From contig JAZNVH010000010.1 of assembly GCA_045592745.1 (NCBI GenBank), positions 97,122-161,121 on the forward strand: DNA of 64,000 nt. Reading direction: 5' to 3'. A program made the translations under genes and the position numbers. Source of the stretch: Aphodoplasma sp045592745 (lineage in GTDB: Bacteria; Bacillota; Clostridia; UBA1381; UMGS1253). The notes under the pieces are model-generated. The model was not told where the DNA came from, ran no database searches, and worked only from the letters and a program-made list of their open reading frames with translations. Positions 51,713 through 61,304 of the stretch are shown here, piece by piece; the stretch's first letter is position 1, and each line of letters begins with the position of its first letter.

Positions 51713-52678
51713 TTATTTTGCAACTATTGATGCCCATTCGCCCTTTTCGTGCACCTGCATAATTTCAAAATCTGCTTTTGTAAGAGCGTTTTTTACATCG
51801 TCAATTCTTTCAAGTATTATTCCTGAGCAGATAAATACGCCCTCTGTTTTCATAACGGATTTTGCAAAGGGTGCAAGAGCGATTATAACGTCTGCAACGA
51901 TGTTTGCAAGCACTATATCATATTTTTGCGAAGAAATTTTCTCTCTTGCATCGGTATCAGACAAAACATCTGCAGCCAACGTGATGTACTCAGGCTCGCC
52001 AAAACCGTTTCTTTCGGCATTTTCCATTGCTGTTTTTGCAGCGTTGGGGTCAATGTCAACTGCAAGTGCATTTTTTGCCTTCAAAAGCAGTGCGATAATT
52101 GACAAAATACCGCTTCCGCATCCAAGATCAAGCACATTGTCGCCCTCTTTTATGTAGTTTTCGAGGCTTTCGATACAAAGCTGTGTGCTTTGGTGTGTGC
52201 CTGTTCCAAAACTCATTCCGGGGTTTATGTTAAATACAGTGCGTCCCTCGTCATCGTCAAGTATTTCCCATTCGGGTTTTACGAGAATGTGCTTGCCGAC
52301 TTTGAGCGGTTTATAGTACTGTTTCCAGTTTTCTGCCCAGTCCTGCTCGGACATATCGACAAGAGAAATGTCGAGTGTGCCGAAAACACCCTCTGTATCA
52401 AAGGCCTTCAGCGCAGCCATCGCTTCTTTGACTGCGAGAAGCTGCTCATGGCCGCTTTCGTTTTCAGTTACATAAATTTTTACAAGCGTAGGTGCGCTTT
52501 TTTTATACATAAGAGATTCATCTATATAATCCCAGTATTTTGTTTCGTTTTCCAAAAAGTCGTTAAAGTCAGCAGCGTCCTCAATTTCTGTTCCTGTAAT
52601 ACCTATCGAATAAAGGCGACCGCATACCGGCTCTATACCCTCGGTTGTTGTTTGTATTGAAACCTGAATCCAATTCAT
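51713..52678 (-). CDS. prmA: Ribosomal protein L11 methyltransferase
   Basis: 321 residues from the ATG at 52678 (GAGG 9 nt upstream), beginning MNWIQVSIQTTTEGIEPVCG. The substrate-binding N-terminal domain is followed by a linker with DWAENWKQYYKPLKVG and the SAM domain: NPGMSFGTGTHQSTQLCIE, DNVLDLGCGSGILSIIAL, AVDIDPNA and VLANIVADVIIALAP. It trimethylates L11. Own promoter at 52720-52748. Confidence 0.97.
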   Translation of the reverse strand: MNWIQVSIQTTTEGIEPVCGRLYSIGITGTEIEDAADFNDFLENETKYWDYIDESLMYKKSAPTLVKIYVTENESGHEQLLAVKEAMAALKAFDTEGVFGTLDISLVDMSEQDWAENWKQYYKPLKVGKHILVKPEWEILDDDEGRTVFNINPGMSFGTGTHQSTQLCIESLENYIKEGDNVLDLGCGSGILSIIALLLKAKNALAVDIDPNAAKTAMENAERNGFGEPEYITLAADVLSDTDAREKISSQKYDIVLANIVADVIIALAPFAKSVMKTEGVFICSGIILERIDDVKNALTKADFEIMQVHEKGEWASIVAK

Positions 52679-52719
52679 ATTATCATACCTCTTTTTCAAA
52701 ATGTAAATCCTGCATAATT

Positions 52720-52748
52720 ATTATAATTAGTATTTATGTTTTCTGCAA
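52720..52748 (-). promoter_or_regulatory. Promoter of prmA
   Basis: TTGCAG, a 17-nt spacer and TATAAT on the minus strand, about 40 nt before prmA. Confidence 0.72.
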
Positions 52749-52808
52749 GTATTTTTTTAACAATAACTTATAATGAGTAAACAAATTATGAATATATTTC
52801 TAAAACAA

Positions 52809-52837
52809 TTGATTTTTTCCGGAAAAAGAGGTAAAAT
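52809..52837 (+). promoter_or_regulatory. Promoter of the ABC exporter operon
   Basis: TTGATT, a 17-nt spacer and TAAAAT, 35 nt before the GTG start. An alternative -10 (TATAAT at 52769-52774) lies upstream with a poor -35. Confidence 0.6.
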
Positions 52838-52871
52838 TTTAAATGAGAAACTGATAAAGGAGTGCAAATGT

Positions 52872-54602
52872 GTGTCGACAGTAGCAAAATATTTAAAACC
52901 ATATATTCCATATATGTTTTTAGTGCTTATATTTGTATTTACAAGAGTGCTTTGCGACCTTGCTCTTCCGGGATATATGTCCGAAATTGTGGATAACGGA
53001 ATTGCAAAAGGAAATATTTCTTATATTATATCAACAGGCGTTACGATGCTGCTTATATCACTTTTGGGTATTAGTGCGGCGGCAGCAAACAGCTTTACCG
53101 CGTCGTATATAGGTGCAAATACCGCAAAGAATCTTCGTAATGACGTGTTTAAGAAGACAGAGGCGTTTTCACTTGCTGAGTTTGATAAGTTTTCAACAGC
53201 ATCGCTTATTACAAGAACGACAAACGATATCGTTCAGCTTCAAAATATAATAATAATGTTTATGCGCTTTATGATAACTGCGCCTATAATGGGTATAGGC
53301 GGAATTGTGCTTGCCCTTCGCAAAAGTATTTCAATGTCGTGGACAATAGCGCTCGGCGTTATTATAATACTTGGTATGGTTACAGTGCTGTTTTCACTTA
53401 CTATGCCGCGATTTAAAATTATACAAAAGCTTATTGACAGATTAAATCTTGTGAGCCGCGAGGGTCTTAGCGGTGTAATGGTAATACGCGCATTTAAAAA
53501 TCAGACGTTATGGCAACAGCGCTTTGAAGATTCCAACAGTGCGCTTACACAAAACAACCTTTTTACCAACAGAGTAATGAGCCTTATGCATCCTGCGATG
53601 ATGCTTGTTATGAACTTTATCACTGTAATAATTGTGTATATAAGCGCTCAGTATATTGACATAGGTGCTCTTGATGTAGGTGATATGATGGCGTTTATAC
53701 AGTACGCATCACAGATTATGAGTTCGTTTTTAATGATGTCTATGATGTCAATACAGCTTCCGCGTGCTATAGTTTCGGCAAACAGAGTAAAAGAGGTTTT
53801 AAAAACAGAGCCGAGCATACAAGACCCGAAAGAGCCTGTCCAATTTGACGAGAGCAAACGTGGTGAGGTCAGATTTGAAAACGTAAGCTTTTATTATCCG
53901 GACGCAGATGAGGCGGCGCTTAAAAACATTTCTTTTGTTGCGGAGTCCGGGAAAACTACGGCAATAATCGGAAGCACAGGCTCAGGCAAATCGACGCTTG
54001 TAAATCTTATAATGCGTTTTTATGATGCAACCGACGGCGAGGTAAAGCTTGACGGAGTAAACGTGAAAAACGTATGCCAGAAAGATTTAAGAGAGCGTAT
54101 CGGCTATGTTCCGCAAAAGGGCATACTGTTTTCGGGTACTATAGAGTCAAACCTTCGTTATGGCGATGAAAATGCTGATTGGCAGACTATTTTGTCGGCG
54201 AGCCAGACAGCACAGGCGGCAGAATTTATAGAAGAAAAAGAAAAGAGCTATGAGAGCGAAATTTCTCAGGGCGGTACAAATGTGTCGGGCGGACAAAGAC
54301 AAAGATTGTCGATTGCCCGTGCACTTGTAAAAAAGAGTGAAATATATATTTTTGATGACAGCTTTTCGGCACTTGATTTTAAAACGGATGCCGCACTTAG
54401 AAGTGCACTTAAAGAAAAGATGCAGGGAGCAACGCTTATAATTGTTGCACAAAGAATCAATACAATTATGAACGCTGACCGCATAGTTGTTATGGACGAA
54501 GGAAGAGTGGTGGGCACAGGCACACACCGCGAGCTTTTAAATGACTGTGATATATACAGACAGATTGCATATACACAGCTTTCAGAGGAGGAATTAGCAT
54601 GA
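52872..54602 (+). CDS. ABC exporter half-transporter with degenerate Walker B
   Basis: 576 residues from the GTG at 52872 (AAGGAG 9 nt upstream); longer in-frame starts lie inside the promoter. Six-helix membrane domain, then a nucleotide-binding domain: Walker A IGSTGSGKSTL, signature NVSGGQRQRLSIARA, and Walker B IYIFDDSFSALDF with Asp in place of the catalytic Glu. That change marks the non-catalytic site of heterodimeric exporters such as BmrC, LmrC or TM287. It overlaps the next half-transporter by four bases. Likely a multidrug or lipid exporter; cargo unknown. Confidence 0.92.
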   Translation: MSTVAKYLKPYIPYMFLVLIFVFTRVLCDLALPGYMSEIVDNGIAKGNISYIISTGVTMLLISLLGISAAAANSFTASYIGANTAKNLRNDVFKKTEAFSLAEFDKFSTASLITRTTNDIVQLQNIIIMFMRFMITAPIMGIGGIVLALRKSISMSWTIALGVIIILGMVTVLFSLTMPRFKIIQKLIDRLNLVSREGLSGVMVIRAFKNQTLWQQRFEDSNSALTQNNLFTNRVMSLMHPAMMLVMNFITVIIVYISAQYIDIGALDVGDMMAFIQYASQIMSSFLMMSMMSIQLPRAIVSANRVKEVLKTEPSIQDPKEPVQFDESKRGEVRFENVSFYYPDADEAALKNISFVAESGKTTAIIGSTGSGKSTLVNLIMRFYDATDGEVKLDGVNVKNVCQKDLRERIGYVPQKGILFSGTIESNLRYGDENADWQTILSASQTAQAAEFIEEKEKSYESEISQGGTNVSGGQRQRLSIARALVKKSEIYIFDDSFSALDFKTDAALRSALKEKMQGATLIIVAQRINTIMNADRIVVMDEGRVVGTGTHRELLNDCDIYRQIAYTQLSEEELA

Positions 54603-56446
54603 GTCCGCCGCCAATGATGGGGCCTAAAGGTAGACCGGGTAACGGGGCAGGAGTTGCAGGACCCATGGCACGTATGATGCCCGGTGTAAAGGCCAAGAAT
54701 TTTAAACAGACAGTATCAAGACTTTTTGAGTATATGGGGCCTTATAAGATTGCACTTTTGATGACGGTTATTTTTGCAGTATTTTCAACAATGTTTGAAA
54801 TATTTGCGCCGCTTGTTCTCGGTGATGCTACGACGCTTATATTTAATGGTGTTGTACGCGATAAAACGGGCGTCGATTTTGTAGCTATAGGGCGCATTAT
54901 TATGAAGCTTGCGGCTGTATATTTTGCGTGTACGTTCTTTTCGTTTCTTCAAAGCTATCTTACGGCGGGAATATCGCAAAAAATTTCTTATAAGCTTCGT
55001 TATGATATTGCAAAGAAAATTGACCGCTTGCCTGTAAGTGTATTTGAATCCACAACACACGGCGAGATACTCAGCCGTATAACAAATGACGTTGATACTG
55101 TGGCACAAACGCTTAATCAGGGTATTGCACAGTCTATTACATCTGTGGTTACTATATGCGGTATAATTATAGTAATGTTTTCCATTAATATATGGATGAG
55201 TCTTGTAACGCTTATAATATTGCCCGTAGTGCTTGTGTTTGTGCGCCTTATTGTAAAGGCGTCAAGCAAGTTTTACCGCGCTCAGCAAAAAACGCTTGGT
55301 CAGATTAACGGTCATGTTGAAGAGATGTATTCAGGACATAATGTTGTAAAGGCGTTTAACGGCGAAGAGTCATCCGTAAAAACTTTTACAGAGTACAGTG
55401 ATATATTGTGCAAAACCGCATGGAAATCGCAGGCGCTTTCAGGACTTATGATGCCGATGGTAAACTTTGTAGGAAATGTCGGCTACGTTGTAATATGTAT
55501 AATGGGTGGTGCCTTTGTTCTTGCAGGAAGGCTTGAGGTAGGAAATATACAATCCTTCATCCAGTATATGCGCCACTTTACCCGCCCTATAAGCGAGGTT
55601 TCAAATATAGCAAACGTATTTCAGTCTACAGCGGCTGCGGCAGAAAGAGTGTTTGAGTTTTTGGACAGCGAGGAAGAGTGCGAGCAAACAAAAACACCTG
55701 CAAGCACTAAAAATATAACTGGAACGGTAACATTTGAGCATGTACGCTTTGGATATTTAAAGGATAAAATTGTAATCAAGGATTTTTCCTGCGAGGTACA
55801 AAGCGGTATGCAGGTTGCAATTGTCGGCCCTACCGGTTCAGGTAAGACCACAATCGTAAAGCTTTTGATGCGATACTATGATGTAAATGAAGGAAGCATT
55901 AAAATAGATGGTGTTGATATACGCGATTTTACAAGAGATGATTTGCGCTCACAATTTGCAATGGTGCTTCAGGATACGTGGCTGTTTAATGATACAGTAA
56001 TGGAGAATATTAGATACGGAAAACCTGATGCAACTGATGAAGAGGTTATTGCCGCGGCAAAAACGGCGTGCGTTGACCGGTTTATACATCAGCTTGCGGG
56101 CGGATATAATATGGTGATAAACGAAGAGGCTAATAATATATCCCAGGGACAAAAGCAACTTATCACAATTGCAAGAGCAGTTCTGGCAAATCCGCCGATG
56201 CTTATTTTGGACGAGGCGACAAGTTCTGTCGATACAAGAACGGAGTCACTTATACAAACGGCGATGAAAAACCTTATGAAAGACAGAACGAGCTTTGTAA
56301 TTGCACACCGTCTTTCAACAATACGCGATGCGGATATGATATTGGTTGTAAATGACGGTGATGTTATTGAAAGAGGTAACCATACAGAGCTTATGGCTAA
56401 AAACGGATTTTATGCCGAGCTTTATAACAGTCAGTTTAAAAAATAA
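54599..56446 (+). CDS. ABC exporter half-transporter, catalytic partner
   Basis: 615 residues, coupled to the previous gene through ATGA. An unusual Pro/Gly/Met-rich N-terminus (PPPMMGPKGRPGNGAGVAG) precedes the six-helix domain. Nucleotide-binding domain: Walker A VGPTGSGKTTIVK, Q-loop MVLQDTWLF, signature NISQGQKQLITIARA (Q replaces G of LSGGQ) and a consensus Walker B LILDEATSSVDT with Glu. The signature change and the intact Glu complement the degenerate site of the partner, the usual arrangement in BmrCD/EfrCD-type heterodimers. Confidence 0.93.
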   Translation: MSPPPMMGPKGRPGNGAGVAGPMARMMPGVKAKNFKQTVSRLFEYMGPYKIALLMTVIFAVFSTMFEIFAPLVLGDATTLIFNGVVRDKTGVDFVAIGRIIMKLAAVYFACTFFSFLQSYLTAGISQKISYKLRYDIAKKIDRLPVSVFESTTHGEILSRITNDVDTVAQTLNQGIAQSITSVVTICGIIIVMFSINIWMSLVTLIILPVVLVFVRLIVKASSKFYRAQQKTLGQINGHVEEMYSGHNVVKAFNGEESSVKTFTEYSDILCKTAWKSQALSGLMMPMVNFVGNVGYVVICIMGGAFVLAGRLEVGNIQSFIQYMRHFTRPISEVSNIANVFQSTAAAAERVFEFLDSEEECEQTKTPASTKNITGTVTFEHVRFGYLKDKIVIKDFSCEVQSGMQVAIVGPTGSGKTTIVKLLMRYYDVNEGSIKIDGVDIRDFTRDDLRSQFAMVLQDTWLFNDTVMENIRYGKPDATDEEVIAAAKTACVDRFIHQLAGGYNMVINEEANNISQGQKQLITIARAVLANPPMLILDEATSSVDTRTESLIQTAMKNLMKDRTSFVIAHRLSTIRDADMILVVNDGDVIERGNHTELMAKNGFYAELYNSQFKK

Positions 56447-56526
56447 AAAATGGCAGCAGGGCTTTGCAAATACAGCAGAGTCCTGCGTTAAATTTTATGT
56501 AAAAAAATAATTTAGTAAAAAAATCT

Positions 56527-56555
56527 TTGACAAACGGATAAATTTGTAGTAATGT
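56527..56555 (+). promoter_or_regulatory. Promoter of dprA
   Basis: TTGACA, a 17-nt spacer and TAATGT, 54 nt before the dprA start. A hairpin with stem GCAGGGCTTTGC/GCAGAGTCCTGC (about 56456-56486) precedes it and may end the exporter transcript. Confidence 0.65.
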
Positions 56556-56608
56556 ATTAAATCGTAGAGTATATTAAAATGAAGTTTTAAAAATGGGGGA
56601 GGGATAAT

Positions 56609-57826
56609 ATGTCTAAAGAGCAGTATTGGCTATGGCTTGTAAATTTGCCGTCCATAAGCTCTGCAAAAATTACCCTTCTTTTAGAAAAATTTGAAACAGT
56701 TGAAAAAATATATCATGCACAAAAGAGCGATTTTGAAGGCATTTATAAAATAGGAAAACGTGAAATAGATGCTCTTTGCAACAAAGATATTACAAAAGCA
56801 AATGAAATTATAAAAAAGCTTGATAAGGCAGGAGCGTATACGCTTTGTTTTGACGATGAAAATTATCCCGATATGCTAAGGTATTGTTATGACCCACCGT
56901 ATGTTTTGTATGCTATGGGCGAAAAGCTTGACTTTGATAAAATGCTTTTTATTTCGGTAGTAGGTTCTCGCGAGTGTAGTGAATATGGTATAGATGCTAC
57001 TGACGAAATATGTACCGAACTTGCCCAGAAAGGTGTTGTTATTGTAAGCGGTATGGCTAGAGGAATTGATTCTGCGGCGCACAGAAGCGCACTAAAAGCA
57101 GGCGCTAAGACGGTTGCGTTTTTAGGATGCGGAATTGACGTGGTTTATCCGCCGGAAAATGATGAACTTATGCATGCAATTGCTCAAAATGGTATGGTTA
57201 TAACCGAGTTTGCACCGGGTACACCGCCATATTCTAAAAATTTTCCAATACGAAACAGACTTATTGGGGCGTTTTCGAGAGGAGTTTTGCTCATTGAGGC
57301 AAGAGAAAAAAGCGGAACGCTTATTACGGCAAGATGGGCACTTGAAAATGGAAGAGATGTTTTCTCTTTGCCGGGAGATTATAATCGTGAAGGCTCGGCA
57401 GGTTGTAACGAGCTTATAAAAAGCGGCGGGGCAAAGCTTGTAACGTGTGCAGAGGATATACTCGAAGAATATGTCTATGAGCTTGAAAATATGGATATGG
57501 GAAGATATGGCAAAGCTGAACCTGTATTTGTAGAGGTTGGCATAAGAGGGCAGAATAAAAAGCGTACAAACGCAAATGATAGTGTAAATAATGAAAGTAA
57601 TAAAGATAACAATAGAAACATTGATGTAAACAATCCTCGATATGACGTGCTTGATGAAAAGCAAAAGCATATAATTGAGCTTTTGGCACAGGGGGATATG
57701 CATATTGACCAGATATGCAGAGCCGTTGATATGAGCGCATCGGAGGCGGCAGCGGCGATGACTATAATGGAGCTTTATGGCTTTGTTATTGCGCTTGCGG
57801 GAAAAATGTTTACATTAAACGTATAA
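56609..57826 (+). CDS. dprA: DNA-processing protein DprA (Smf)
   Basis: 405 residues. A helix-hairpin N-terminus precedes the Rossmann-like core: SVVGSRECSEYGIDATDEI, IVSGMARGIDSAAHRSALKAG, TVAFLGCGIDVVYPPEN, FPIRNRLIGAFSRGVLLIEAR, SGTLITARWALENGRDVFSLPG. An Asn/Ser-rich linker (about residues 315-335) leads to a C-terminal winged helix. DprA loads RecA on incoming single-stranded DNA in natural transformation. The pair dprA-topA is conserved in Firmicutes. GGGGGAGGGA precedes the ATG. Confidence 0.97.
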   Translation: MSKEQYWLWLVNLPSISSAKITLLLEKFETVEKIYHAQKSDFEGIYKIGKREIDALCNKDITKANEIIKKLDKAGAYTLCFDDENYPDMLRYCYDPPYVLYAMGEKLDFDKMLFISVVGSRECSEYGIDATDEICTELAQKGVVIVSGMARGIDSAAHRSALKAGAKTVAFLGCGIDVVYPPENDELMHAIAQNGMVITEFAPGTPPYSKNFPIRNRLIGAFSRGVLLIEAREKSGTLITARWALENGRDVFSLPGDYNREGSAGCNELIKSGGAKLVTCAEDILEEYVYELENMDMGRYGKAEPVFVEVGIRGQNKKRTNANDSVNNESNKDNNRNIDVNNPRYDVLDEKQKHIIELLAQGDMHIDQICRAVDMSASEAAAAMTIMELYGFVIALAGKMFTLNV

Positions 57827-57905
57827 AAGGAGCATATTCTGTCAGCTTTCAGATGGAATATGTAAGGCTTATAAAGATTTGCGAAAAGAAAGGCTGGAAA
57901 ATAAA

Positions 57906-59999
57906 ATGTCAAAAAAGCTTGTTATAGTTGAGTCGCCGTCAAAGGCGAAAACAATCAAAAAATATCTTGGCTCGACATACAGTGTTGAGGCTTCGATGGG
58001 ACATATTATAGACCTTCCCAAAAGTAATATGGGTGTCGATATTGACAAGGATTTTGAGCCGCACTATATCACAATAAGGGGAAAAGGGGAGCTTCTTTCA
58101 AGACTTAAAAAGGAAGCAAAGACGGCGGATAAGGTTTACCTTGCAACTGACCCTGACCGCGAAGGTGAGGCTATAAGCTGGCATTTGGCGCACGCACTTG
58201 AGCTTGATGAAAATGCAGTTTGCCGTGTCACTTTTAATGAAATTACAAAGGCTGCGGTGCAAAAGGCTATAAAAGATCCAAGAAGCATTGACCAAAGCCT
58301 TGTTGATGCGCAGCAGGCAAGACGTGTGCTTGATAGAATTGTTGGTTACAAGATAAGCCCTATTTTGTGGAAGAAGGTTAAAAAAGGACTTAGTGCAGGT
58401 CGTGTGCAATCTGTTGCAACACGTCTTATTTGTGACCGCGAAGAAGAGATTGAGGCATTCGTGCCACAGGAGTACTGGACAATTGTCGCAGAACTTACAG
58501 AGCCAAATTCCAAAAAAAGCTTTAAGGCGACATATCATGGTAAGGGCAAAAACAAGGTTGAGATAAAAAATGAAAAGGAAGCACTTTCGATATATAATGA
58601 GGTAAAGGATGCCGATTTTGTTGTATCGAGCGTAAAAACAACCGACGTAAAGCGCTCACCTGCACCGCCGTTTACTACATCAACTATGCAGCAGGAGGCA
58701 TCAAGAAAAATAAACTTCCAGTCAAGAAAAACAATGCAGACGGCGCAGACTCTGTACGAAGGTGTGGATGTAAAGGGAATTGGAACTGTCGGACTTATTA
58801 CGTATATGCGTACCGACTCGACACGTATAGCGACAGAGGCACAGTACGCTGCACGTGATTATATTAATGCAAATTATGGCGAAAATTATGCACCGAAAAG
58901 CTTTCGTTACTATAAGAGCCGTAAAAACGCTCAGGATGCTCACGAGGCAATCAGACCGACTGATGTAATGCTTACACCTGCTCGCATAAAAGAATCGCTT
59001 ACAAATGACCAATACAAGCTTTATAAGCTTATCTGGGAGCGCTTTGTGGCAAGCCAGATGGAAAATGCTATTATAGAGTCTACAATGTGTGACGTTGAAG
59101 CGAACGGACATATATTTAAGGCGACAGGTACAAAGGTAAAGTTTGACGGCTTTATGAAGGTGTATATTGAGGGTACAGATACGGAAAAGCAAAAGGAAAC
59201 AGCTCTTCCGGAGATTACAGAAAAAGAAAACCTTAAGTTAAAAGATATTGAAAAAAAGCAGCATTTCACACAGCCACCTGCACGTTATACAGAGGCAAGC
59301 CTTGTAAAGACGCTTGAAGAAGAGGGAATAGGAAGACCGTCAACCTTTGCGCCGACGATCACCACAATTCTTGCACGTGGATATGTTACACGTGAGAAAA
59401 AGTCGCTTATGCCAACAGAACTTGGACGTGTGACGACAAAGCTTTTGAAAGAGAATTTTACAAATATTGTTGATGTGGATTTTACAGCAAATATGGAAAG
59501 TCAGCTTGACAGCGTTGAAAGCGGCAATGCAAAATGGAAGGAAATTATAAAAGAGTTTTACTATCCGTTTGATGAGAGCGTAAAGGCAGCCGAGGAAAGT
59601 GTGAGCCGCATAAAGATCGCAGATGAGGTCAGCGACGTTAAATGCGAAAAGTGCGGACGTATGATGGTTTACAAAATGGGACGCTATGGAAAGTTTTTGG
59701 CATGTCCCGGTTTTCCTGAGTGTCGAAATGCAAAGCCTATTGTTACAGAGGCAGGCGTTGATTGCCCGAAGTGTGGCAAAAAAGTACTTGTTAAAAAGAG
59801 TAAATCAGGAAGAACGTATTATGGCTGCGAGGACAATCCAAAGTGTGATTTTATGACATGGGATACACCTGTTAAAGATAAAAAATGTCCAAAATGCGGT
59901 TCGCTGCTTCTTAAGAAAAATATGCGCGGACCAAAAAAGATGGTTTGCGCAAATGAAAATTGCGACTATGAAACGGGCGGTAAAAAAAGTGAGAGTTAA
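57906..59999 (+). CDS. topA: DNA topoisomerase I
   Basis: 697 residues from the ATG at 57906, beginning MSKKLVIVESPSKAKTIKKYLG; the ribosome site is weak (AAAGG, 12 nt upstream). TOPRIM residues include the early Glu and DPDREGEAISWHL. The catalytic tyrosine lies in VGLITYMRTDSTRI. Three C-terminal four-cysteine zinc modules follow: CEKCGRM..CPGFPEC, CPKCGKK..CEDNPKC and CPKCGSL..CANENC. It relaxes negative supercoils. trmFO overlaps its stop codon. Confidence 0.98.
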   Translation: MSKKLVIVESPSKAKTIKKYLGSTYSVEASMGHIIDLPKSNMGVDIDKDFEPHYITIRGKGELLSRLKKEAKTADKVYLATDPDREGEAISWHLAHALELDENAVCRVTFNEITKAAVQKAIKDPRSIDQSLVDAQQARRVLDRIVGYKISPILWKKVKKGLSAGRVQSVATRLICDREEEIEAFVPQEYWTIVAELTEPNSKKSFKATYHGKGKNKVEIKNEKEALSIYNEVKDADFVVSSVKTTDVKRSPAPPFTTSTMQQEASRKINFQSRKTMQTAQTLYEGVDVKGIGTVGLITYMRTDSTRIATEAQYAARDYINANYGENYAPKSFRYYKSRKNAQDAHEAIRPTDVMLTPARIKESLTNDQYKLYKLIWERFVASQMENAIIESTMCDVEANGHIFKATGTKVKFDGFMKVYIEGTDTEKQKETALPEITEKENLKLKDIEKKQHFTQPPARYTEASLVKTLEEEGIGRPSTFAPTITTILARGYVTREKKSLMPTELGRVTTKLLKENFTNIVDVDFTANMESQLDSVESGNAKWKEIIKEFYYPFDESVKAAEESVSRIKIADEVSDVKCEKCGRMMVYKMGRYGKFLACPGFPECRNAKPIVTEAGVDCPKCGKKVLVKKSKSGRTYYGCEDNPKCDFMTWDTPVKDKKCPKCGSLLLKKNMRGPKKMVCANENCDYETGGKKSES

Positions 60000-61293
60000 T
60001 GTAATTGGCGCCGGACTTGCCGGATGCGAGGCTGCGTGGCAGCTTGCAAACAGAGGCATACAGGTGCGTCTTTATGAGATGAAACCAAAAAAACATTCCC
60101 CTGCGCATCACAGCGACAATTTTGCCGAGCTTGTGTGTAGCAATTCGCTTCGCTCGGACCAGATTTTTAATGCAGTTGGCCTTTTGAAAGAAGAAATGCG
60201 CCATCTTGGCTCGCTTATTATAGAGTGTGCGGATAAAACGCGTGTGCCTGCCGGAGGCGCTCTTGCGGTTGACCGCGAGGGGTTTTCTAAAATGATTACC
60301 GAAAAAATTAAGGGACACGAAAACATTGAGGTAATAAACGAAGAGGTCAGCCACATAAACGAGGATGAATATACAATCGTTGCTTCGGGGCCTCTTACAA
60401 GCGATGTTTTGTCAAAAGAGATTGCGCGCTTTACGGGCGGTGAATATCTGCATTTTTTTGATGCTGCGGCGCCACTTGTTACGCGCGAAAGCATTGATAT
60501 GGACAGTGCGTTTTTTGCTGCACGTTATGATCGCGGCGAGGCAGATTATATAAACTGTCCAATGAACAAAGAAGAGTATGAGGCGTTTTATAACGAGCTT
60601 ATAAATGCAGATACAGCAGAGCTTAAAGAATTTGAAAATGGTAAGGTATTTGAAGGATGTATGCCCGTCGAGGTTATGGCTTCGCGCGGTATACAGACGC
60701 TTCTTTTCGGGCCGTTAAAGCCTGTTGGAATTACAAATCCTAAAACGGGCAGGGATGATTTTTATGCCGTGATACAGCTTCGTCAGGATAATGCCGACGC
60801 AACGCTTTATAATATTGTAGGTTTTCAGACGCATTTGAAATTTGGCGAGCAAAAACGTGTGTTTTCAATGATACCTGCGCTGAAAAATGCAGAGTTTGTG
60901 CGTTATGGCGTTATGCACAGAAACACATTTTTAAATTCGCCAGATCTTCTTGATAAATATTATCGATTAAAATCAAATGAGAAAATATATTTTGCGGGAC
61001 AGATTACAGGCGTGGAAGGATACGTCGAATCAGCGTCGTCGGGGCTTTTGGCGGGAATAAATTTGTCGCGTGTGTTAAACGGGGATGAGCCGATAGATTT
61101 TACGAGCAAAACGGCTATCGGAGCGCTTTCTAATTACGTTTCAAATCCTACTGTAAATGATTTTCAGCCGATGAATGTAAACTTTGGCATAATAGATTCG
61201 CTTGATGAAAGAATAAAAAACAAGCGTGAAAGATACGAAAAAATATCTGAGCGCGCACTTTTGACGCTTGATGAAATTGCAAAGAACTTATAA
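59989..61293 (+). CDS. trmFO: tRNA (uracil-54-C5)-methyltransferase, folate/FAD-dependent
   Basis: 434 residues from the GTG at 59989, 8 nt after GGCGG; this overlaps topA by 11 nt and gives the normal start VRVNVIGAGLAGCEAAWQLA. Other motifs: FAELVCSNSLRSDQIFNAVG, VPAGGALAVDREGFS, YINCPMNKEEYEAFY, PVEVMASRG, and the FAD-binding end YFAGQITGVEGYVESASSG. TrmFO makes ribothymidine-54 in tRNA from methylenetetrahydrofolate in place of TrmA. topA-trmFO is a standard Firmicute pair. Confidence 0.97.
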   Translation: MRVNVIGAGLAGCEAAWQLANRGIQVRLYEMKPKKHSPAHHSDNFAELVCSNSLRSDQIFNAVGLLKEEMRHLGSLIIECADKTRVPAGGALAVDREGFSKMITEKIKGHENIEVINEEVSHINEDEYTIVASGPLTSDVLSKEIARFTGGEYLHFFDAAAPLVTRESIDMDSAFFAARYDRGEADYINCPMNKEEYEAFYNELINADTAELKEFENGKVFEGCMPVEVMASRGIQTLLFGPLKPVGITNPKTGRDDFYAVIQLRQDNADATLYNIVGFQTHLKFGEQKRVFSMIPALKNAEFVRYGVMHRNTFLNSPDLLDKYYRLKSNEKIYFAGQITGVEGYVESASSGLLAGINLSRVLNGDEPIDFTSKTAIGALSNYVSNPTVNDFQPMNVNFGIIDSLDERIKNKRERYEKISERALLTLDEIAKNL

Positions 61294-61304
61294 GGAGTAT
61301 GGGT

